DNA of 64,000 bases from JBBPZA01 sp963797015 (GCA_963797015.1 CAWCNV010000001.1:248001-312000); one strand, 5' to 3'. Positions 44,156 through 53,275 are shown, numbered from the stretch's first letter. The notes: generated by a model not told the origin, from the sequence alone. Program-made: numbers and translations.

Positions 44156-46193
44156 CGCGCGCGGTCGCGCTTGCATCGACGGGGCCGTACTCCGCGTGGC
44201 CGAGCTCGACCAGCCAGCGCCGGAAGTGGCGGTGCAGGGTCTCGGGCCCGACGACCTGCTCGGCCGGGAGCTCGAGCTCTGAGGGATGCAGCACGAACGG
44301 GAACGACTGCGTGCCGCCCATGCCGCCGTGCGAGCCGACGAGCTCCTCGAACGCAGCAACCTCGTCGACGTCGGTCCAGTAGGTGCTGTTGACCATGACG
44401 TCGGCGCAGTGCTCGAAGCCGTCGGTACGCCGCACGTGGCGCGCCGCGTTCGGACCGTAGGGGGCGAGCGGGTCCTCGCCCTCGACGCGCTTCTCGTCGA
44501 GGTGGTTCACGCCGCGTGCGCCGATCGCCAGCGCTCCGTGCAGCTCGGAGCGGACGAGCACGAACCCGATCCCCGGATGCTCGACCAGGGCCGGGACCAC
44601 GCTCGGGTAGTCGCGCTCGAGCTGCTCGAGGGTCACGCGGCCGGGCTCGCGCGGGAACGAGATCAGGCCCAGGCAGCCCGACGCCATGACCACGACCTCG
44701 GGCGGCTGCTCGCCCGCCGCCGGCCCGCTCTCTTCCTCGCCGAGGCGGACCTCGCCGTCGACCGCGCTCCCGCTTGTGGCGCGCCGGAGGGCCTTCGCCC
44801 CCTGCGAATCGCCTCCCGAGGCTTCCGTGAGGCTCGCGCTCAGGAAGCCGAGCGCCTCGCTGTGGCTGCCGTCGACGGACTCGGTGGGGGCGCTGGCCGC
44901 GTCCTTGACCAGGTCCTCCAGCGAGGCGCCGTAGCGTTCCACGAACGTGGCGCCCTGCGATTGGCCGTGGTCCGAGAGGACGACGAGGCGGTAGGGCCGC
45001 GGCGCGCGCGAGGCCGCGGCGGCGATGCGGCCGATCTCGCGGTCGACGCGCTGCAGCGTGAGCAGGGCGTCGGAGCGCTCGATGCCCGAGTGGTGGGCGA
45101 CCTCGTCGTAGGCGAGGAACGTCGTGTAGACCACGGGCCGCCCCGCGTACATGTCGGCCAGCACCGACTCGACCTGGAGGTCGCGCTGCACGATCGTCGC
45201 CCAGGCGCGCATCAGCGAGTAGGCCAAGCCGCGGTGCACGCGCGGCTGCACGTCGCGACGCCGCTGCTGGGCCGCGCTCCACAGCTCGCTGACCACCTCG
45301 CGCAGGCCCAGCGCGAGCGTGCGCAGGACGTTGTAGGGGTTGGCGAAGTAGGCGAAGTAGTCCTGTCCGATCCGCCCCGGCCGGTCGCGCCGCAGGGCGG
45401 TGCTCATCGTCAGCAGGCTGTGCGGCGCGTCGCCGGAGACGATGTTGGCGCGGCTCGCGCCGTCGGAGAACAGCAGCCCGCGCCCGTTCGAGTGACGCCG
45501 CTCGAGCTCCATCGCGTCGCGCGGGTGGTTGGTGACGATCGCCGCGCCGCGGTCCTTCTCCCACCAGCGGAAGGCGGGCATGTCGTCGTTGTCGCCGTGC
45601 AGCAGGCCGGCCTGGCACGCGCCGGTCTGCGACGACCAGTCGGTCTCCCAGCGCGCGATCCGGTGCGAGCCGCCGCGCACCCAGCTCGCGAGCGTGGGCG
45701 CGTTGCCGTCGCGCATCGCCCGCGCCAGCACGTCGTACGCAAGGCCGTCGATCTCGAGGAACAGGAGCCCTGGGACGTCGCTCTCGGTCGGCGCGTCGGC
45801 AGCGCGGCGCTCGTGGCGGCGGACGACGCTGCCGTACCAGAAGTCGTCGTCCTCGATGGCCAGCAGGGTGGTCACGGTGAGGTTCACGACTGTGATGCCG
45901 AGCGCGGCGATGATGCCGGCGAGCAGCCCAGAGACGTGCAGCCCGGGGTCGATGAACGAGACGAGCAGCACGACCGCTCCGTTGAGAACCACCACGCCGA
46001 GGCCGAGTGTCAGCACGGTGAGCGGGAGCGCGAGCCAGACGACGAGCGGCCACAGCAACGCGTTGATGAGCCCGATCAGCGCGGCGGCCCCGAACGCCGC
46101 CGGGACGCTCGAGACGTGGATGTCGGTCAGCAGCGCGCTGAGGGCGAGCAGTGTGGCGGCGGACAGCAGCCACACCAGCAGGATCCTGGCCAC
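44148..46193 (-). CDS. Fusion of holin-4-like membrane domain and alkaline-phosphatase-superfamily phosphodiesterase
   Basis: A 681-residue protein. Residues about 1-115 form four hydrophobic helices of the 'phage holin superfamily IV' (DUF360-like) type. Residues about 140-660 form a type I phosphodiesterase/nucleotide pyrophosphatase domain: metal Asp in LFLEIDGLAYD (about 147), nucleophile Thr in SSQTGACQAGLLHG (about 191), AYDEVAHHSGIE and LSDHGQSQG for the second metal set. A 70-residue low-complexity insert (about 455-520) interrupts the domain. It is probably a membrane-bound hydrolase of phosphodiesters or lipid-linked phosphates. Convergent with the GAP-family gene. Confidence 0.82.
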   Translation of the reverse strand: MARILLVWLLSAATLLALSALLTDIHVSSVPAAFGAAALIGLINALLWPLVVWLALPLTVLTLGLGVVVLNGAVVLLVSFIDPGLHVSGLLAGIIAALGITVVNLTVTTLLAIEDDDFWYGSVVRRHERRAADAPTESDVPGLLFLEIDGLAYDVLARAMRDGNAPTLASWVRGGSHRIARWETDWSSQTGACQAGLLHGDNDDMPAFRWWEKDRGAAIVTNHPRDAMELERRHSNGRGLLFSDGASRANIVSGDAPHSLLTMSTALRRDRPGRIGQDYFAYFANPYNVLRTLALGLREVVSELWSAAQQRRRDVQPRVHRGLAYSLMRAWATIVQRDLQVESVLADMYAGRPVVYTTFLAYDEVAHHSGIERSDALLTLQRVDREIGRIAAAASRAPRPYRLVVLSDHGQSQGATFVERYGASLEDLVKDAASAPTESVDGSHSEALGFLSASLTEASGGDSQGAKALRRATSGSAVDGEVRLGEEESGPAAGEQPPEVVVMASGCLGLISFPREPGRVTLEQLERDYPSVVPALVEHPGIGFVLVRSELHGALAIGARGVNHLDEKRVEGEDPLAPYGPNAARHVRRTDGFEHCADVMVNSTYWTDVDEVAAFEELVGSHGGMGGTQSFPFVLHPSELELPAEQVVGPETLHRHFRRWLVELGHAEYGPVDASATARVS

Positions 46194-46240
46194 GGGGCGT
46201 ACGCGACGCTTCCTACCACCGTCATCGACCTCGAGCCAGG

Positions 46241-47353
46241 CTACGCGGCCCGGATCTCCTCCGCGACCGTGATGGCATAGCGCGGGCCACCGTCGGACGA
46301 TCTCACGACGGAGGTCGTCACGGCCACGGGCACGGGATCGCCGTGCTTGCTCACGTAGCGCTTCTCCACCCGGTAGCTCAGTATCTCACCGCTGAACGCC
46401 TTGACCGCCAGCTCGGCGTCGAGCTCGAGGTCCTCGGGGTGGGTGATGCCGGCCAGCGGCCTGCCCACGAGCTCCGCGCGCCGCAGGCCTACGAGCTCGC
46501 AGAACGCGCGGTTGGCGTCGGTCAGGCGCTGGTCGTTGCCCACCAGGGCGATTCCCACCGGACTCTCCTGGAACACGGTCCGGTAGCGCTCCTCGGCCTC
46601 GCGCAGCGAGTCCTGCGCCGCCTTGCGGCCGGTGGTCTCGATCTGCACGATCGCCCACACCGGGCCGTGGTCGGGGTCGTCGAAGGCCGAGATCGTCGCG
46701 TCGCACCAGAACCACTCGCCGTCCTTGCGCACGCCGTGCACGTCGCCGGTCCAGGTCGCCTCGCGCTCGAGCGTCCCGATCATCTCGCGCGCGCGGGCCT
46801 CGGGGGTCTGCTGGCTCGGCGCGTTGACGGTCGAGATCGGGCGGCCGACGAGCTCCCCTGGCGCGTAGCCGAACATGCGGTCCCAGGCCTGGTTGGTGTA
46901 CACGAGCTCACCGTCCTGCGCACGCACGAGCGCCACCCCCTCGCCCAAGTTCGCCGCGATTGCGCTGCCGAGGCGGCGGTCGCGTTCGAGCTCGCGGCCA
47001 CCGGTCACGTCGTCGATGAGGAACGTCGCTCCGACGACCTCGCCGCGCTCGTCGTGCACCGGGCCGCCGCGCACCGAGAGCCTGCGCAGGACGCCGTTGC
47101 CGCCCCCGATCTCGATCTCGAGCTCGTCGACGTGCTCGCCGCCCAGCGCGCGGTCGAGCGGGAGGCCGCGCGCCGTCCACTCGGCGGCCGGCCGCGGTCC
47201 GCCCGGGAACCCGTGCAGCTCGCGCGCCCTGCGGTTGAAGGTCACGGTGTCGCGGCCGTGGCAGGCCAGCACCGCCACGTCGAGCTCCTCCAGCGCGAAG
47301 GCGTCGAACTCCGAAGCGGGTCCGGTTCGTGCGTGGCGCAGGATGGAGCGCAC
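46241..47353 (-). CDS. PAS-repeat signalling protein without output domain
   Basis: A 370-residue soluble protein made of three PAS domains (about residues 20-110, 130-245 and 250-368). The signs are NQAWDRMFGYAPGELVGRP, FQESPVGIALVGNDQRLTDANRAF and the PAC-like GEWFWCDATISAFDD and RYVSKHGDPVPVAVTTS. It has no kinase, cyclase or DNA-binding domain. GTG 47353 is 4 nt after the histidine-kinase stop, so it is translated with it. It may sense a small molecule, redox state or oxygen and act on the adjacent kinase or regulators. Confidence 0.82.
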   Translation of the reverse strand: MRSILRHARTGPASEFDAFALEELDVAVLACHGRDTVTFNRRARELHGFPGGPRPAAEWTARGLPLDRALGGEHVDELEIEIGGGNGVLRRLSVRGGPVHDERGEVVGATFLIDDVTGGRELERDRRLGSAIAANLGEGVALVRAQDGELVYTNQAWDRMFGYAPGELVGRPISTVNAPSQQTPEARAREMIGTLEREATWTGDVHGVRKDGEWFWCDATISAFDDPDHGPVWAIVQIETTGRKAAQDSLREAEERYRTVFQESPVGIALVGNDQRLTDANRAFCELVGLRRAELVGRPLAGITHPEDLELDAELAVKAFSGEILSYRVEKRYVSKHGDPVPVAVTTSVVRSSDGGPRYAITVAEEIRAA

Positions 47354-47357
47354 GACT

Positions 47358-49226
47358 TCAGACGCCCTCGATCACGCCTGTGACGCGGGTCCCGCGGCCC
47401 GGGGCGGACTCCACTTCGAGCTCGCCCCCGACCGCGGCCAGGCGGTCGCGGAGGTTGGTGAGGCCGCCGGCGCCGGCGTCGTTGGGCCTGAACCCGGTGC
47501 CGTCGTCGCGGACCTCGAAGCGCAGGTGCGGATTGTGCGACACCGAGATCACGGCGCCGCGGGCGCCGCGCGCGTGCTTGGCGACGTTCTGGAGCGCCTC
47601 CATGCACGCGAAGTAAACCGTGGCCTCGATCTCGGGCGGGTAGCGCCCGATGCGGTCGGCGTCGACGATGGTGGGAATCGGCGCGCTGCGGCCGGCGGCG
47701 CGAAGCGCCTCCGCGAGTCCGCGCTCCACCAGCAGGGACGGGTAGACGCCGCGCGCGAAGGAGCGCACCTCGTCGATCGTCGCCTCGACGTCCTCGTCGA
47801 GCTTCTGAATCGCGGCCGCGCCGGCCTCAGAGTCGCCGTTCAGCCGCTCGGCGACGAGCTGGAGCCGGGCCCGCAGCGCGACGAGCCGCTGCTGGGCGCC
47901 GTCGTGGAGGTTGCGCTCGATCCGGCGGCGCTCCTGGTCGGCGACCACCACGAGGCGCGCGCGCGACCGCGACAGCTCCTCCAGCGAGGACTCCAGGCGC
48001 CCGACCAGGCGCTCGTTCTCGAGCGCGGTGAGCGCGTACGAGGTCGCCGCCTGGATCAGAGCCGGGTCGCGGGCGAGCGAGTCGTCGTGGACGATCGCCG
48101 CGATGCGGCGGCCGTCGGCCACCGCCTCGGTGCTCACACGTCCCGCCTCTCGCTCGGGGTGCTTCACCGGCCAGCCGGTCTCGTCGACCCAGCGCCCGGG
48201 GTCGCCCTGCACCCAGTAGAGGATCCGCAGCGACGGGTCCTGCAGCGCGTCCGCCATCGCCGAGCGCAGCTCGGTCGCGCTCGAATGGGGCTTGAGGCTC
48301 AGCGCGAGCCGCTCGAGCGCGCTGGCCACGAACAGCCGCTCGCCCAGCAGGCCGGCGGCGAAGGCGATCGTGATCAGCGGCAGCGAGACCAGGAAGAACC
48401 AGCCGAAGACGTCGAGGACCGTGCCGGAGGCTCCGGCGGCACGACCGATGTCATAGGCCGCCACGCTCAGGGCCCGGTAGGCGGCGATCACGGCGATCGG
48501 AGCGAACGCGCGACGAATCATCGGCGCCGACCGCAGCGCGCGGCGAACGAGCAAGCCCGCGACGGCGGCGAAGATCACGACCGTGAGCACCTCGCGCAGC
48601 GGCCGCATGAAGTGGTCGACCAGCGCCGGCGCTCCGTGACCGACGACGAACGCGTTCGCCGGGCAGTCCGTGCCGCAGCCCGCCCAGGGCGAGGGGTTCG
48701 GGAATGGCGCAAGGAAGGCGGTGGGCAGGTACAGAAGACCCGCGACGAGGGTCATGGACGCGAACAGGCGCCGGTCGGTGCCAGTGGTCAGGCGGCCGCT
48801 CGGAAAGCTGAGCAGCAGGTAGACCACCAACGGCTCCACCAGCCAGATCGACGTGCGCCCGATGCTGTAGAGCACGCTGTCATCGGACCGCGTGAGCGTC
48901 AGGAAGGTCCATGCCAGGGCGGCGCAGACGAGTAGCCAGGCGAAGCGGTCGTCGCGCCGGCGCCAGAGGCACAGCAACGCGAGTGCAAGCGGGAGGGCAG
49001 CGCCCACGAGGGCGACGCCGATCGCTACCCCGCGGTCGCCGGGTCGCGCGGTCGCGCCCGCGACGGCCACCGCGCAGCCGCAGAGTGCGCCCGCGATGAG
49101 GGCCAGGAGGAGCCAGTTGCCACTCGCCGCCCTGGTCGCGGCCGGCTTAGTCTCGTTCAGCTCGTCGATCGTTCTTTTCCAACCTTCCCCGGGCGCGACG
49201 GTACCGCGACGGCGCGGGCCGGACAA
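47358..49226 (-). CDS. Sensor histidine kinase, NarL/LiaS type (HisKA_3)
   Basis: A 622-residue membrane kinase. About eight hydrophobic segments fill residues 37-310, with a Cys-containing extracytoplasmic piece (WAGCGTDCPANAF). A GAF-like region (about 320-410) comes next. The dimerisation motif RRRIERNLHDGAQQRL carries the phospho-acceptor His (about residue 440). The ATPase domain has EALQNVAKHARG and RDDGTGF (about 575). The start is uncertain: TTG 49226 with no clear ribosome-binding site, 23 nt after the receiver gene. HisKA_3 kinases normally phosphorylate NarL-type regulators such as the one at 52036. Confidence 0.88.
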   Translation of the reverse strand: MSGPRRRGTVAPGEGWKRTIDELNETKPAATRAASGNWLLLALIAGALCGCAVAVAGATARPGDRGVAIGVALVGAALPLALALLCLWRRRDDRFAWLLVCAALAWTFLTLTRSDDSVLYSIGRTSIWLVEPLVVYLLLSFPSGRLTTGTDRRLFASMTLVAGLLYLPTAFLAPFPNPSPWAGCGTDCPANAFVVGHGAPALVDHFMRPLREVLTVVIFAAVAGLLVRRALRSAPMIRRAFAPIAVIAAYRALSVAAYDIGRAAGASGTVLDVFGWFFLVSLPLITIAFAAGLLGERLFVASALERLALSLKPHSSATELRSAMADALQDPSLRILYWVQGDPGRWVDETGWPVKHPEREAGRVSTEAVADGRRIAAIVHDDSLARDPALIQAATSYALTALENERLVGRLESSLEELSRSRARLVVVADQERRRIERNLHDGAQQRLVALRARLQLVAERLNGDSEAGAAAIQKLDEDVEATIDEVRSFARGVYPSLLVERGLAEALRAAGRSAPIPTIVDADRIGRYPPEIEATVYFACMEALQNVAKHARGARGAVISVSHNPHLRFEVRDDGTGFRPNDAGAGGLTNLRDRLAAVGGELEVESAPGRGTRVTGVIEGV

Positions 49227-49249
49227 GCGCCGTCACCGGTGCGTAACCG

Positions 49250-49660
49250 CTACTGGCACTGCGGATGATGCGTCGTCCACAGACGGCGCAGCAGGGCAGG
49301 ACCGAAATCCTGCTTGCGCACCAGCTCCGCCGCCCCGCAGGACGCGGCCGAGCGGGGGAGGTTGGCGGCCTCCTCGACCGAGATCAGGATCACGACCGGC
49401 GAGGGCCTGGCCGAGCGCAGGCGGGCGGCGGTCTCGATCCCGTCCATGCCCGGCATGCGCACGTCGAGCAGAACGAGGTCGGGGTGCAGCTCGGCCACGG
49501 CGGCGAGCGCGTGCTCACCCGAGCCCGCTTCGCCAAGGAGTTCGAAGTGCGGGGTCGCCTCGACCACCTCGCGCGCCACCTGCCGGAAGATGACCTGGTC
49601 GTCGACGACCAGGACCCCCACCGGCTCGCCTGACGGGACTGCTTGCGAAGCGGGCTCCAT
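49250..49660 (-). CDS. Receiver-only response regulator
   Basis: A 136-residue CheY-like receiver domain with no DNA-binding part. It has the acidic pair in LVVDDQ (about residues 18-20), the phospho-acceptor Asp in LVLLDVRMPGMDG (about 63), an ILISVEEAA segment and the conserved Lys in ELVRKQDFG (about 113). It is the first gene of the receiver-kinase-PAS operon and probably tunes the phosphate flow of the kinase. ATG 49660 is preferred to the TTG six bases upstream. Operator copy E and a TAGCTT -10 lie upstream. Confidence 0.9.
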   Translation of the reverse strand: MEPASQAVPSGEPVGVLVVDDQVIFRQVAREVVEATPHFELLGEAGSGEHALAAVAELHPDLVLLDVRMPGMDGIETAARLRSARPSPVVILISVEEAANLPRSAASCGAAELVRKQDFGPALLRRLWTTHHPQCQ

Positions 49661-49732
49661 TTGCAACCGACGTGTCCCCCCAACGGGTTCGCCGGCGCCC
49701 CGGGGCGACGACCGGCGGATGCCTGAACCGGG

Positions 49733-49778
49733 AAGCTAGGCGGCGAGACCGGCCGGCGCATCATCCAATGCGGGTGAA
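49733..49778 (-). promoter_or_regulatory. Operator copy E plus -10 element, promoter of the receiver-kinase-PAS operon
   Basis: Inverted repeat ATCATCC-AATGC-GGGTGAA (49760-49778). On the minus strand a TAGCTT hexamer (49733-49738) follows after a 21-nt spacer, 72 nt upstream of the receiver start. On the plus strand, towards the MalT-like gene at 49882, no -10 lies at the matching distance. The signalling operon would thus belong to the same regulon. Confidence 0.6.
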
Positions 49779-49881
49779 CCCGCCACGGCGGGCATGCGGG
49801 CGTGCCGGTGGTGCGCGCCCCCGTGCAAGACGCAGGTCGGCGCCCTTGCCCCGTCACGGCCACGAGGGGATCGTCCCGAGC

Positions 49882-52024
49882 ATGACCGCCACGGCCGCAG
49901 CGGCCCGGCGCCCCCGCGCGCTGCGGGCGATCCCTGGCGCCGACACCACGCGCCGGCTGCGTGACGCAGTCGTGTCCCGGCCGCGCCTCGCCCGTCGCCT
50001 GGAGGAGGCGGCCGATGCCAAGCTCGCGCTGATCGCCGCTCCGGCCGGGTACGGCAAGACGACGATCGTCGACGAGTGGGAGGACCGCGATCCGCGCCCG
50101 TTCTCACGGCTGCGTCTCGGCGATGAGGACGGCGGCGCCGGCGCCGTACACGGCGCCATCGAGCGTGCTCGCGCCTTCCACGGGCCGTCCGTGCTGGTCG
50201 TCGACGACCTCCACGTCCTGCGTTCCGGTCCGGCGCTCGAGGCGCTGCTGGCCTTCGCCCGGCAGCTGGAGCACGGATCCCAGCTCGCGCTGGTCTCGCG
50301 GACGGTCCCGGGGCTCCCGCTCGGCCGGCTGCGGGCGAGTCGGGAGCTGGTGGAGCTGGGGGCTCGCGAGCTCGCCATGACGGCCACCGAGGGCGCGGCG
50401 CTGCTGGCCAGGTCGGGCCTCGATCTGGGGCCGGCGGAGGTCGAGACGCTCGTGCGCAGGACCGAGGGGTGGCCGGCGGCGCTGTACCTCGCCACCGTCG
50501 AGCTGCGCGATCAGGCCGGCCTGGCCGCGGCCGTCGAGCGGTTCGGCGGAGACGACGCGATCGTCGCCGACTACCTGCGCGACGAGGTGCTGTCGGGCCT
50601 TTCGCCCGATGCCGCCGGGTTCCTGATGCGGGCGTCGATCCTCGACCGGCTGACGGGTCCGCTGTGCGACGCGGTGCTGGAGCGCGACGACTCAGCGCGC
50701 GTGCTCAGCGCGCTCGGCCGTGCGAGCTCCCTGCTCGTGCCGCTCGACCGCAAGGACGCGAACTACCGCGTCCGCGGGCTTCTGGCCGAGATGCTGCGCG
50801 CCCAGCTGCGCCGGCGCGAGCCGGGGGAGGAGCGGTCGCTTCACTCGCGCGCGAGCGCCTGGTACGCCGAGCGCGGCGACGCGGACCGCGCGCTGCATCA
50901 CGCCGTGGCGGCGGCCGACGTCGCCGGCACGGCCGAGCTCCTTCGCACGCGGGCCCCGGCTTACGTGACGCGGCGTCGGAGCGGCACGCTGCGGCGCTGG
51001 CTGAGCGCTTTCACGCCCGAGCAGCTATCCGCCCATCCCGCGCTCGCCCTGGCCGCCGCGAACAACCACCTGCTCGAAGGGCGAGCTCGACGGCGTCGCG
51101 CGCTGGGAGTCGGCGGCGCGGCGGACGCTCCACGACACACCGGTCCGGCGCCGGCCGCCGGCGCTCGAGGCGTGCGTGGCGCTGCTCGGTGCGACGGCGG
51201 CGCGCGACGGCGTCGTGCGCATGGGGGAGGACGCGGCGCGCGCCTACGCGCTCGAGCCGGAGAACAGCCCGTGGCGGCCTCTCTGCTGCCTCCTCGAAGG
51301 CGTGGCGAGCCACCTGACCGGCGACCGCGACGCGGCGGAGCGTCGGCTCGAGGAGGGCGCGCGCCGGGCCGCCGTCGCCGCGCCGAACGTGCAGACGTTG
51401 TGCCTTTCGCAGCTCGCGCTGCTCGCGGCCGAGCGCGACGAGTGGGAGAGCGGCGCGCGCTTCGCGGCGCGCGCGGTCGCGCAGGTCGAGCGCTACTCGC
51501 TCGAGGAGTACCCGACCTCGGCGCTCGTGTTTGCGGCGAGCGCCGACGTGCGGGCGCGGCGGGGGCTGGTGGCGGAGGCCCAGGACGACCTCGACGAGGC
51601 GGCGCGCCTGAGCGGCCTGCTCACGGACTTCGCTCCGTGGTACGAGGTCGAGACCGGCGTGGCCCTCGCGCGCGCCGCGGCGCGGCTGAGCGACCTGGCG
51701 GCGGCGCGCCGGCACCTCGCCCGCGCCGAGCGCCGCTCGCGACGGACTGCGGATGCCACCGTGCTGCACGAGTGGATCGAGGAGGCGCGCGCGCAGCTGG
51801 GCAGCGCCCGGGCATCGGTCGCCAACCCCGCCGCGCTCACGACCGCGGAGCTGCGGATCCTCACCTTCCTGCCGACGCACCTGTCCTTCCGGGAGATCGC
51901 CGGCCGCCTGTACGTTTCGGCCAACACCGTCAAGACCCAGGCGCACGCGGTGTACCGCAAGCTCGACGCCGCGTCGCGCTCGGAGGCCGTCGCGCGCGCG
52001 GCGGAGATGGGGCTGCTCGACTAG
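49882..52024 (+). pseudogene. MalT-like LuxR transcriptional regulator, one-base frameshift
   Basis: A large ATP-binding LuxR regulator of about 713 residues if read through a lesion. The N-terminal STAND ATPase has Walker A LIAAPAGYGKTTIVDEW (about residues 49-65) and Walker B VLVVDDLHVL (about 102-111). A TPR-rich middle follows. The C-terminus has the LuxR helix-turn-helix LSFREIAGRLYVSANTVKTQ (about 670-690). At 51079-51081 a GGG run has one extra base: removing it restores LLEGELDGVARWESAARR and joins both halves. Real inactivation and a homopolymer sequencing error are equally possible. Start ATG 49882. Confidence 0.82.
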
Positions 52025-52035
52025 GCTCGACGGCC

Positions 52036-52732
52036 ATGCCGATAAGCCTCGTCCTTGCCGAGGACAGCTACCTCGTGCGCGAGGCGCTCACGCAGCTGCT
52101 CGAGTCCGATCCAGAGCTCGACGTCGTCGCCGTCGCCGAGGACGCGAACGCGCTCAGCGCGGCGATCGAGCGCGAACGGCCCGACGTGGTCCTGACCGAC
52201 ATCGAGATGCCTCCATTCCGGGGCGGCGAGGGGATCCACGTCGCGGCCCGCCTGCGCGAGACGCATCCCGACATCGGGGTGGTGATCCTGAGCCAGTACG
52301 CGGAGCCGAGCTTCGCCATCGAGCTGCTCGAGGCCGGCTCCGCCGGGCGGGCGTACCTGCTCAAGGAGCGCGTCGGCGACCGCGCCGAGCTGATGGCGGC
52401 GATCCGAGCTGTCGCCACCGGCGGCTCGGTGATCGACCCGAAGATCGTCGACACGCTGATCGCCGAGCGCGCGCGGCTCGCCGACTCGGTGCTCGACGAG
52501 CCTGACCGCCCGCGAGCGGGAGGTGCTCGCCGAGCTCGCGACCGGCAAGAGCAACAGCGCGATCGCAAGCTCGCTGTTCCTGACCAAGCGCGCGGTCGAG
52601 AAGCACATCAACGCGATCTTCATGAAGCTGCGCCTGCGCGACTCCGACGACGTCAGCCGGCGCGTGAAGGCGACGCTGATCTTCCTGGCCGAGGGGACCG
52701 GAGCCGAGCAGCATGCCACCCGAAACGGGTGA
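52036..52732 (+). pseudogene. NarL/FixJ-type response regulator, one frameshift before the HTH
   Basis: The receiver domain (ATG 52036) has LVLAEDSYLVREAL, the phospho-acceptor Asp in VVLTDIEMPPFRGGEG (about residue 54) and Lys in YLLKERVGD (about 109). After LDE (near 52500) the frame shifts by one base, and the second frame supplies LTAREREVLAELATGKSNSA and KRAVEKHINAIFMKLRL, a normal LuxR-type DNA-binding domain. If the shift is an error, this is a complete 231-residue regulator and the best candidate to bind the window's repeated operator. Its 3' end contains operator copy F. Confidence 0.82.
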
Positions 52733-52762
52733 TGCCGGCACCGAGCCCGCGGGGGCTAGGAT
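52715..52762 (+). promoter_or_regulatory. Operator copy F plus -10 element, DUF6325-SHOCT promoter
   Basis: Inverted repeat GCCACCC-GAAAC-GGGTGAT (52715-52733) overlaps the stop codon of the NarL-type regulator gene. After a 23-nt spacer comes TAGGAT (52757-52762), 51 nt upstream of the DUF6325 start. The arrangement matches the other copies. Confidence 0.6.
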
Positions 52763-52813
52763 CCGCGCTGCTCGGTCGCGCGCGCGACGTCGCCAATTCT
52801 CGAAGGAGGACCC

Positions 52814-53260
52814 GTGGAAGCTCACGACGACGAACTGGGCCCGATCGACATCGTGGTCATCGCCTATCCGGCCGGCGCGCCGATGACAGGCGAGGCGGTG
52901 CCGCTGCTCATGGATCTCGTCGAGCGACGGATCATCCGCGTGCTGGACGCGATGTTCGTGATCAAGAACGAGGACGGCAGCTTCAGCGGCTTTGAGGCCA
53001 AGGACCTCGACGGAGACAAGGTCGGCGACTTCGCGGTCTTCGAGGGTTCGTCGTCAGGGCTCCTGGGCGATGAGGACGCAGCCACCGCGGCGGAGGCGCT
53101 CGAGCCCGGTAGCGCTGCGGTGCTGATCGTCTACGAGAACCGCTGGGCCGGGCCGTTCGCCGCCGCGGTGCGGCGCAACGGCGGCGTTCTCGTCGACACG
53201 CAGCGAATCCCGGTGCAGGCGATCATCGGGGCCCTCGACGCCGCCGAAGCGGCGGCCTGA
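52814..53260 (+). CDS. DUF6325 family protein (DUF1269-like)
   Basis: A 148-residue protein of the DUF6325 group, opening with DELGPIDIVVIAYPAGAPMTGEA and containing FVIKNEDGSFSGFEAKDLD and AVLIVYENRWAGPFAAAVRR. Members occur beside SHOCT proteins in stress-induced loci of actinobacteria; the molecular function is unknown. Start GTG 52814 has an excellent site, AAGGAGG, about 5 nt upstream. It is followed 15 nt later by the SHOCT gene. Expressed from operator copy F, by position. Confidence 0.85.
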   Translation: MEAHDDELGPIDIVVIAYPAGAPMTGEAVPLLMDLVERRIIRVLDAMFVIKNEDGSFSGFEAKDLDGDKVGDFAVFEGSSSGLLGDEDAATAAEALEPGSAAVLIVYENRWAGPFAAAVRRNGGVLVDTQRIPVQAIIGALDAAEAAA

Positions 53261-53275
53261 CGAAAGGACACTGAC

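Noticed and set aside
46436..46446. A GGGTGATGCC word resembling one arm of the repeated operator
   Set aside because: It lies inside the PAS gene, encodes a conserved GITHPEDL-type segment, and has no partner arm at five-base spacing.
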